Source of the DNA: UBA1149 sp963579235
GTDB lineage: Bacteria > Desulfobacterota > Binatia > UBA1149
Assembly: GCA_963579235.1 (NCBI GenBank)
Contig: CAUZFM010000114.1
Span: forward strand, 1-5,976
Length of the DNA stretch: 5,976 bases
Direction of reading: 5' to 3'
This document shows, in pieces, positions 1 through 5,388 of the stretch. Numbering within the stretch: the stretch's first letter is position 1; every line of letters begins with the position of its first letter. A program made the position numbers and the translations under genes. The notes below the pieces were generated by a model. It was not told the DNA's origin, did not search any database, and was given only the letters and a program-made list of their open reading frames with translations.

Positions 1-1155
1 GCCCCGGTGTACCCGCTCGAGCAGACCGGTTACAGCCTGGTGTCGCGCTACGACGACTGCCGTGCCGCGGCACTGGACCCCGATACCTTTTCGTCCAACC
101 TGGTCGCCATGGTAGTGGGGCTGACCGGCCAGGCCCCGGCGTTGCTCGAAGTTTCATCAGCTACGACCCGGCCGGTAGACGTGCTCGCCATAGCCGACGA
201 GCCGGTACACGCCCGCCAGCGCAAGGTGGCCAACAGCGCGATGACCCCCCGACGTGTAGCCGCGATGGAAGACGGTCTGCGCGGCCTGGCCGGCCAACTG
301 GTAGAAACGTTTCTCGCCCGCGACTCCAGTGACGACTGGATGCAGGCAGTGGCCAACGAAATGCCCGTGCAGGTGGTCTGTCGGCTGGTGGGCCTGCCGC
401 TCGAAGACCGAGTGCAGTTGCGCGCCTGGGCCAACGACGGCTCGGCGCTGTTGTCCGGAGTGCTAAACGACGAACAACTGGCACGCTACGCCGCAAGCGT
501 GATGAAACTCAACGCCTACCTGGCCGACGCTTTTCGCGCAGCCCGCGACTCGCCAGGAGACAACGTGCTGGGCGTACTCGCCCGCGCGACCCACGAAGAC
601 GAGGACTTCCTCAGCGAGGACGAGGTAGTGGCCATTCTGCTGCAACTGCTGTCGGCCGGCAGCGAATCGACCGCGGCCCTGCTGGGCAGCGCCGTACTGC
701 TGCTGGCCCGTGACCCGCAACTGCAACAGGCACTGCGCGCTGACCCCTCGGCGATACCAGCCTTCATAGAGGAAACCCTGCGCCTGGAGTCCCCCTTCCA
801 GGGACACTTCAGGCTCGCCACGCGTGATTGTAGCCTGGGCGGCGTCGACATAGCCTCCGGCACGCGACTGATGCTCTTGTGGGGCTCGGCCAACCGCGAC
901 CCATCCCAGTTTGCAGACCCGGACAGGCTACGGCCCGGCCGCGACAACGCCTCGGCTCATCTCGCTTTCGGGCTTGGCATACACCACTGCATAGGGGCGG
1001 CGCTGGCACGCATGGAGACGCGGGTGGCGCTCGAAGAACTACTGGCGCGCACGAGCTCGTTCGAACTCGCCGACCAGGATCAAACGCCGTCCTACCTGCC
1101 CAGTGTCATGATACGACGCCTGGGACGGCTGCCACTGACGGCTAGCCCCCGCTGA
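1..1155 (+). CDS. Cytochrome P450 monooxygenase, 5' end missing
   Basis: A bacterial soluble-type cytochrome P450, a heme-thiolate monooxygenase that would insert oxygen into an organic substrate using electrons from a ferredoxin system not present here. The frame is open from base 1 to the TGA at 1153-1155. The first residues already match the region just before the conserved R-Y-D-D-C-R-A-A segment, so some tens of N-terminal residues lie upstream. The GTG at 7 is probably not the true start. Seen in order: an I-helix motif A-G-S-E-S-T (655-672), the K-helix E-x-x-R (E at 772, R at 781), and the heme-binding loop F-G-L-G-I-H-H-C-I-G, with the proximal cysteine codon at 988-990. In the I helix the usual acid-threonine pair is Glu-Ser. 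Family membership is near certain; the substrate is unknown. The gene converges on the SDR gene with only 4 bp between stops. Confidence 0.95.
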   Translation, partial: APVYPLEQTGYSLVSRYDDCRAAALDPDTFSSNLVAMVVGLTGQAPALLEVSSATTRPVDVLAIADEPVHARQRKVANSAMTPRRVAAMEDGLRGLAGQLVETFLARDSSDDWMQAVANEMPVQVVCRLVGLPLEDRVQLRAWANDGSALLSGVLNDEQLARYAASVMKLNAYLADAFRAARDSPGDNVLGVLARATHEDEDFLSEDEVVAILLQLLSAGSESTAALLGSAVLLLARDPQLQQALRADPSAIPAFIEETLRLESPFQGHFRLATRDCSLGGVDIASGTRLMLLWGSANRDPSQFADPDRLRPGRDNASAHLAFGLGIHHCIGAALARMETRVALEELLARTSSFELADQDQTPSYLPSVMIRRLGRLPLTASPR

Positions 1156-1159
1156 CCGT

Positions 1160-1960
1160 TCAGCAGGCGTCGAAGGCCGCCAGCATCTCGTCGTAGCGTT
1201 GCTCGACGATGGCGCGCACCTCGGGATGGCTGAGAATGAAAAAATCGTCTCGCTCCACCGCGGCTACCACCAGGCGGCCCACCTCGTCTGGGTCCATGCC
1301 CTCGGTGAACAACTCGGCGAACTCGGGCGGCGACTGCTCGGCTCCCCCGTAGGCCTGTTGGCGGTTACGACCCGCGTTCCAGATGTCGGTGGCTACCAGT
1401 CCGGGACACAGGATGCTCACGCCTATGCCGTCGTCGACAAGCTCCCGGCGCATTACGTCAGACAAGGCCAACACTGCGTGCTTGCTGGCCGTGTAGATTC
1501 CCATACCCGCAAAAGGGATGCCGAGGCTATGTTCCGAGCCGGTATTGACCACGTGAGCGGGGCCGCCCTGCCGCTTGAAGCGCGGCACGAAGGCCGCGCA
1601 GCCGTTGAGCACGCCAAACACGTTGACGTCGAACACCCACCTCGCGTTGTCCTCGGGCAGTTCGGCCACCGCGCCCATGGTCCCTACGCCGGCGTTGTTG
1701 CAGAGCAGCCGCACCTCGCCCAGTTCGGCAAACGCACGCTCGGCCAGCGCTTCGAGTGACTCGCGACTGGTCACGTCGCACTCGACGGCGATGCTGTTAA
1801 CGCCCGTGGCGGCCAGCTCGTCGGCCACCTCGCGGGCGCGGTCGAGTTCTATGTCGGCCACGGCTACCGATACGCCGCGCGCAGCCAATTCGCGGGCCAC
1901 GCCTCGGCCTATGCCGCTGGCGGCGCCGGTCACGACGGCCGCCATGCGCTCGATCTTCAT
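1160..1960 (-). CDS. Short-chain dehydrogenase/reductase (classical SDR, probably NAD-dependent)
   Basis: A 266-residue classical SDR that would catalyse NAD(P)(H)-dependent interconversion of an alcohol and a ketone, or a similar reaction, in the cytoplasm. Seen: the Rossmann glycine motif T-G-A-A-S-G-I-G (residues 11-18), an acidic residue after beta-2 (A-D-I, D36) that in this family favours NAD over NADP, D62 in C-D-V-T, N-N-A-G (88-91), and the catalytic set N113, S142, Y156 and K160 (Y-T-A-S-K). The frame is open upstream to 2065, but M-K-I-E-R-M at 1960 gives the usual SDR N-terminus and a 4-bp ATGA overlap with the redoxin stop, so I place the start there. The overlap implies translational coupling to the redoxin. 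There is only a weak G-rich Shine-Dalgarno just upstream. The substrate cannot be inferred. It is the last gene of the minus-strand series. Confidence 0.93.
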   Translation of the reverse strand: MKIERMAAVVTGAASGIGRGVARELAARGVSVAVADIELDRAREVADELAATGVNSIAVECDVTSRESLEALAERAFAELGEVRLLCNNAGVGTMGAVAELPEDNARWVFDVNVFGVLNGCAAFVPRFKRQGGPAHVVNTGSEHSLGIPFAGMGIYTASKHAVLALSDVMRRELVDDGIGVSILCPGLVATDIWNAGRNRQQAYGGAEQSPPEFAELFTEGMDPDEVGRLVVAAVERDDFFILSHPEVRAIVEQRYDEMLAAFDAC

Positions 1961-2481
1961 ACGTTGTCGCCCCCCACCGCGCTGCGCGCCTCCTCGAGCA
2001 TATCCTCGGGCGAGGGCCGACCCATAGCGCCATAAGCATTGAGCATGCCGGGACGCTGCACCCACTCGTGCAGGAGCTCCTGGGCGCCATCGCCGCCCGC
2101 TCGCAACACGAAGTAAGCCGGCTGCAGGAAGGCACCCTCGGGGTACTTGCGGGACATCGGGTGACCACTGCTGGTCGGCACGTCAAAAAGTTTGAGCGAG
2201 CTCAACGAGGGATCGGACAACATGGTGAAAGGCAGCCCCAGCGTGCTGCGCATGCGTGCAAGCGCTCGCGGGCTGTCGGCCGATACGCCCACGAGTCGAA
2301 CACCGACCTCATCGAAATCTTTTTCTAACCGGGAGAGCCCCTTCCAGGAGCGCACGCAGAAGGGTCACCAGTAGCCACGAAAAAATACCAGTCCCAGGGC
2401 GTCACCGCCGGCAAGCGCCCCGGCAAGACTCCAGTCGACGTCATCGTGTGTTTTCAGCAGCAGTTCAACGCTATCGCTCAT
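1957..2481 (-). CDS. Peroxiredoxin-like (AhpC/TSA) redoxin; probable selenoprotein with in-frame TGA as Sec39
   Basis: A 174-residue thioredoxin-fold redoxin of the AhpC/TSA peroxiredoxin-like group, expected to reduce peroxides or disulfides in the cytoplasm. The reading from ATG 2481 begins M-S-D-S-V-E-L-L-L-K and reaches L-V-F-F-R-G-Y-W, then a TGA at 2365-2367, then P-F-C-V-R-S-W-K. Relatives carry W-C-P-[FY]-C here, so the TGA sits exactly on the first active-site Cys and would give U39-P-F-C42. After it the frame continues for 135 codons with family features: V-G-V-S-A-D-S (typical strand and turn), L-S-D-P-S (typical before the next helix) and A-Y-F-V-L. An in-frame TGA at 2509-2511 bounds the frame upstream, so 2481 is the only ATG start available. 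There is no Shine-Dalgarno before it. The stop overlaps the SDR start (ATGA). The alternative, a GTG start at 2355, lacks a ribosome site and the active site. A nonsense-mutated pseudogene is possible but less likely. Confidence 0.85.
2325..2347 (-). promoter_or_regulatory. Candidate bacterial SECIS hairpin downstream of the TGA
   Basis: Numbering from the base after the TGA, nucleotides +18 to +40 can fold as follows: CUGG (+18 to +21) with UUAG (+37 to +40), a tandem A-A/G-G internal mismatch, GGG (+24 to +26) with CCC (+32 to +34), and a five-base apical loop GCUCU (+27 to +31). The bacterial SECIS rule of thumb is an apical loop about 16-37 nt after the UGA with a G in its first two bases. 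This loop starts at 27 with G, and the E. coli fdhF loop is GGUCU. The upper stem is only 3 bp and two lower pairs are G-U, so the fold is modest. A competing 6-bp stem (CCCTTC with GAAGGG) starts right after the TGA. Confidence 0.45.
2365..2367 (-). other. In-frame TGA, proposed selenocysteine codon
   Basis: The TGA lies in the redoxin frame opened by ATG 2481 and continued to the stop at 1957-1959. Upstream residues are V-F-F-R-G-Y-W and downstream residues are P-F-C. In AhpC/TSA-like proteins this position is the N-terminal Cys of CxxC, the common site of Cys-to-Sec replacement in redox selenoproteins. The match of residue position, intact downstream frame and conserved second Cys supports recoding over a random stop. 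Decoding needs SelB, SelA and tRNA-Sec, which are not in this window. Confidence 0.82.
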
Positions 2482-2487
2482 GGGTGC

Positions 2488-2516
2488 GCTATACGCTGCG
2501 GCGATGATTCACGCAA
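2488..2516 (-). promoter_or_regulatory. Possible sigma70-like promoter for the redoxin-SDR pair
   Basis: On the minus strand TTGCGT (2516-2511) and TATAGC (2493-2488) are separated by 17 bases. The -35 matches three of six consensus bases, the -10 four of six. Transcription starting about 7 bases after the -10 would begin at or next to the A of ATG 2481, giving a leaderless or nearly leaderless mRNA. That agrees with the lack of any Shine-Dalgarno there. Matches this weak can occur by chance. Confidence 0.3.
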
Positions 2517-2549
2517 AGCCGACAACCAACGTCGACAAACAACGCCGAC
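2511..2549. repeat. Three tandem 13-bp repeats upstream of the redoxin gene
   Basis: On the plus strand the units are acgcaaagccgac (2511-2523), aaccaacgtcgac (2524-2536) and aaacaacgccgac (2537-2549). The second and third agree at 11 of 13 positions, the first and third at 10 of 13. They occupy the 89-bp gap between sulfatase and redoxin and overlap or lie just upstream of the possible -35 box. Such spacing would suit repeated regulator binding, but no regulator is identified and a chance low-complexity origin is possible. Confidence 0.45.
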
Positions 2550-2570
2550 TGGCCTGCCGGGTTCCCAGCT

Positions 2571-4235
2571 TCAGTTCGGCCAATAAACATATTCGTCGTC
2601 CTCTTCCATTGTATCGGCACCGGTCTTGTCCACCGCTACGGGGAATTCGACCAGCAACGGCCACAGGGGTTGCGCCTGCTCGGCGTCGTGCCGGGCCAGC
2701 AGGCCCTCCAGTTCGGCGACCTTCTCGGGGTGGGCCCCGGCCAGGTTCTTCTGCTCGGTAGGATCGTCGGCCATGTTGTAAAGCCAACGTTTTGCCGGCC
2801 TGCTCGAAACCTGCAGTTTCCAACCGCCTGACAGTACCGACTGGTAGTATCCCTGCCGCCAGAACACCGCCTGGTGCGGGCTACCTTGCACCTGGCCCGT
2901 TATAAACGGTACAAGATCTACCCCGTCAACCTTGTTCTCGGTCCAGTTTCCACCGCCGGCTGCTGCAACAGCGGTGGCCATTATATCCACGTGAGATACC
3001 GGCTCGTGGTAGACCAGCCCCGGCTTTACGCGGGCAGGCCATTTTATAAAAAACGGCACGTGCGTTCCGCCCTCGAACAGGGTTAGCTTCCACCCGCGGT
3101 AAGGCTTGTTTACCTCGGGCAACCCTATGTACCCGGCACCGCCGTTATCACTGGTGAACACCACCAGCGTGTTTTCCTCCAGCCCGTGCTCACGCAACGC
3201 CGCAAGTACCCGGCCGACACTGCGGTCGACCGACCGCACCATGCCGGCGTATACCCGCAGGCGATGGTCTTCTATATGGTCCAGGGCGTCGTAGTCCGCC
3301 CTGGTGGCCTGTAGCGGCGTATGCACACCCCAGTGCGCCAGGTAAAGAAGAAATGGTCGGTTCCTGTTGGCCCCTATCGCGGCAACTGCCTGGTCTGCCA
3401 GGTAGTCGGTCAGGTACCCCTCGGGCTCGAACCAGTCCGAGTCGTTGAAACTGACCGCGTACTGCAGGATCGCCCACAGGATGCGATCGATGACGTCAAA
3501 ATCCTGCTTGGAGTTAACTACCTCGGGCGAATCCTCGGGCAGGTACAGCCCGCTTTCCATCATGATACTCTCGTCGAATCCCTGGGCCGACGGCCTGAAG
3601 CGCGGACTGCGTCCCAGGTGCCACTTGCCAAGATGCATGGTGTGATAGCCGCGGTCGCCAAGGGCCTCGGCAAGGGTGACCTCCGACGGCGGCATACCCA
3701 TTTCATCCATGGGAATACGGTCGCTGGCCGCCTCGTCATCAATGACGATGTCATGGAGTCGCTGGTCGTGGTGGCTGAGCACGCGGGTGATGCTGGTCAT
3801 CGCCGCCGGCATGGGAGTGAACTCGAACCCGAAGCGGGTGGAATACCTGCTGGTCATAATGGCAGCCCGCGACGGGGCACACACCGCGTTGCCTGCGTAG
3901 CCGTTTACCAGGTCCGCACCGTCCCGCGCCACCGAATCAATGTGTGGCGTGGGAACGGTACCACCTGCGACACCTCCTCCGTGGAGCGTGATGTCGTTGA
4001 ACCCCATGTCGTCGACTAGAATAACGACGACGTTCGGCGGCCTCTTGTCGGCGGACAGCTCCGCTGTTGCCGGCCCCTGCTGCCAGGCCACCGGCCGGTT
4101 GGCTGAAACGCTGTTGCGCATGCGGTTGGCCAGTCCGAGCGCCTCGAGCATCAGCCATTCTCGCATCGAGTAAGCGCACGCGGCCAGCAGCGCCACGACC
4201 ACCAGCACCGACAGTGTTTTCTTACCAATCACCAC
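2571..4235 (-). CDS. Type I (formylglycine) sulfatase, predicted lipoprotein
   Basis: A 554-residue arylsulfatase-family enzyme that hydrolyses sulfate esters using a formylglycine made from an active-site Cys. Seen: metal-site V-D-D-M-G (D75, D76), the sulfatase signature C119-A-P-S-R123, where C119 is the predicted formylglycine, a second signature G-Y-H-T-M-H-L-G-K-W-H-L-G (residues 196-208, K204), H301 and H305, D363-N364 in S-D-N-G-G, and K383. The N-terminus has two lysines, a hydrophobic stretch and a lipobox L-A-A-C (C20) followed by Ala, so it is probably secreted and lipid-anchored, likely on the outer membrane. The start is GTG 4235 or the adjacent GTG 4232. AAAGGA lies 4 or 7 bases ahead of these, and the spacing favours 4232. 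It begins 17 bp after the LLM gene, consistent with cotranscription. No formylglycine-generating enzyme is present. The substrate is unknown. Confidence 0.95.
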   Translation of the reverse strand: MVIGKKTLSVLVVVALLAACAYSMREWLMLEALGLANRMRNSVSANRPVAWQQGPATAELSADKRPPNVVVILVDDMGFNDITLHGGGVAGGTVPTPHIDSVARDGADLVNGYAGNAVCAPSRAAIMTSRYSTRFGFEFTPMPAAMTSITRVLSHHDQRLHDIVIDDEAASDRIPMDEMGMPPSEVTLAEALGDRGYHTMHLGKWHLGRSPRFRPSAQGFDESIMMESGLYLPEDSPEVVNSKQDFDVIDRILWAILQYAVSFNDSDWFEPEGYLTDYLADQAVAAIGANRNRPFLLYLAHWGVHTPLQATRADYDALDHIEDHRLRVYAGMVRSVDRSVGRVLAALREHGLEENTLVVFTSDNGGAGYIGLPEVNKPYRGWKLTLFEGGTHVPFFIKWPARVKPGLVYHEPVSHVDIMATAVAAAGGGNWTENKVDGVDLVPFITGQVQGSPHQAVFWRQGYYQSVLSGGWKLQVSSRPAKRWLYNMADDPTEQKNLAGAHPEKVAELEGLLARHDAEQAQPLWPLLVEFPVAVDKTGADTMEEDDEYVYWPN

Positions 4236-4252
4236 CAGGTCCTTTCCCCCGC

Positions 4253-5338
4253 CTAGTGATACCGCGCCATCACCTGCTCGGCGAACTCGCGGTAGCAGTC
4301 GCGGGCAAACTCCATGGGTGGCAACAGGGTCACTTCCTTCAGCCCCATGGCCTCCTGTGCCCTCAGCTGCTCGATGATCTCGTCGGGCTCACCCACCAGT
4401 CCGCCCGAAGCGCGTATGGTGGCCGGGGTGACAAAACGCCGCTCGGCCGGCACCAGGTAAGTACAGTGGCCTTCGTGGATCTGCAGGTACCGGCTGGCCT
4501 CCGGTGTTTCCATGTCGTCGACGTAGGCCTTGTACTCATCCCAGGTGTCGCGGATCGACTCATCGATGAAATCGTCGCTACCCGCCTGCCGGGCCAGCTC
4601 CCAGAAAAAATGCAGGCTGGCGGTAACCATCGACCCCACCTGATCTATCACCCGATCTGCCGTAGGTTTTTCGCCCGGTTTCAGCACGCAGGAGAAGGTC
4701 AGCGCGGCGGTGTGGTAGTCGTTCTCCAGTTCGCGCCCCGCGTCCGAAGCCGCCTTCATGGCAAGACCCAGGTTGTGCTTGAAAGCCGGCTCCGGCTCGC
4801 CGCCTGCCGATATGCGACCGTCGCCGTACATGCCTGCTGCCTTGAGCGCCAACGGACCGTTGGCGGCCACGTAGATGGGCACCGGCTGCTCGGTGTTCAT
4901 GAAGCCCAGTTCTTCGTGCAGGAACTTTATCTCGCGCGTCACGCCGTCCTGCGTGTACTCCACCTGGCGGCCATGCAGCAGCTCCCTGACCACGTGCAGG
5001 TACTCGCGAAAGGGGCGCGGCTTGACCGGGTCCATACCCATCACGCGCATGGCGGTGTGACCGGTGCCCACGCCCAGGAACACCCGGCCGGGAGCGAGCT
5101 GGTTGATGCTGGCAATGGAGTGCGCGGTGACCGGTGCCGTGCGCGTGCCGGCTATAGACACGCCGGTGCCCAGGCGAATACGCGAAGTGTTGGCCGCCGC
5201 GAGCGCCAGCACCGCGTAGCAGTCGGACCAGATCATCTGCGAATCGGGTACCCAGCCGTGGTCGTAACCGAGGTCCTCGGCAAAACTGAGCAACAGCCAG
5301 TCGTCTATCCGCGGGGCTATCATCGCTCCAAACTTCAT
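4253..5338 (-). CDS. LLM-class flavin/F420-dependent oxidoreductase
   Basis: A 361-residue luciferase-like TIM-barrel oxidoreductase, most like the F420-dependent Mer/glucose-6-phosphate dehydrogenase side of the family. It would move hydride between reduced cofactor and a small organic substrate in the cytoplasm. Seen: M-K-F-G-A-M-I-A-P-R (first strand), R-I-R-L-G-T-G-V (53-60), I-N-Q-L-A-P-G-R-V-F-L-G-V-G-T-G (78-93, the family's hallmark loop), P-I-Y-V-A-A-N-G-P (154-162), G-M-Y-G-D-G (169-174), and the C-terminal G-E-P-D-E-I-I-E-Q-L helix with E-V-T-L-L-P (335-340). The start ATG 5338 has a strong GGAGGA Shine-Dalgarno 8 bases upstream. It heads the minus-strand series and diverges from the dehalogenase. 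F420 versus FMN use cannot be settled here; F420 is inferred from overall resemblance. Confidence 0.92.
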   Translation of the reverse strand: MKFGAMIAPRIDDWLLLSFAEDLGYDHGWVPDSQMIWSDCYAVLALAAANTSRIRLGTGVSIAGTRTAPVTAHSIASINQLAPGRVFLGVGTGHTAMRVMGMDPVKPRPFREYLHVVRELLHGRQVEYTQDGVTREIKFLHEELGFMNTEQPVPIYVAANGPLALKAAGMYGDGRISAGGEPEPAFKHNLGLAMKAASDAGRELENDYHTAALTFSCVLKPGEKPTADRVIDQVGSMVTASLHFFWELARQAGSDDFIDESIRDTWDEYKAYVDDMETPEASRYLQIHEGHCTYLVPAERRFVTPATIRASGGLVGEPDEIIEQLRAQEAMGLKEVTLLPPMEFARDCYREFAEQVMARYH

Positions 5339-5388
5339 GTACTATCTCCTCCAAACGGCCGTGGACCGGCGCGCCGACAGGAGACCAC
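5339..5388. promoter_or_regulatory. 50-bp divergent intergenic region with both Shine-Dalgarno sites
   Basis: This short gap separates the LLM start from the dehalogenase start. It holds GGAGGA at 5352-5347 (minus, 8 bases before ATG 5338), AGGAG at 5379-5383 (plus, 5 bases before ATG 5389) and a perfect 10-bp palindrome cggcgcgccg at 5367-5376. I found no convincing -35/-10 pair in either direction. Promoters may lie partly inside the opposing coding regions. Coordinated control of the two genes is an inference from the geometry. Confidence 0.6.

Noticed and set aside
1156..1159. Shared terminator between the convergent P450 and SDR genes
   Set aside because: Only 4 bp separate the stop codons, and I saw no convincing hairpin with a T-run nearby.
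1961..2065. SDR N-terminal extension to 2065
   Set aside because: The added 35 residues are Arg/Gly/Ala-rich and overlap the redoxin C-terminus in another frame. M-K-I-E-R-M at 1960 is the usual SDR start.
1957..2355. 132-residue redoxin starting at GTG 2355
   Set aside because: There is no Shine-Dalgarno before 2355, and the product would lack the first strand and the UxxC/CxxC active site. The family-like sequence continues upstream through the TGA to ATG 2481.
2339..2364. Perfect CCCTTC/GAAGGG 6-bp stem right after the TGA as the SECIS
   Set aside because: Its loop would start only 6 nt after the UGA, too close for a typical bacterial SECIS. The +18 to +40 hairpin fits the distance and loop rules better.
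2482..2570. Rho-independent terminator after the sulfatase
   Set aside because: Short GC-rich pairings such as CTGGG/CCCGG have a two-base loop and are not followed by a T-run, so the call is not supported.
3321..4019. 232-codon open frame on the plus strand
   Set aside because: It lies wholly opposite the sulfatase catalytic region, including the signature motifs, and has no recognisable domain of its own.
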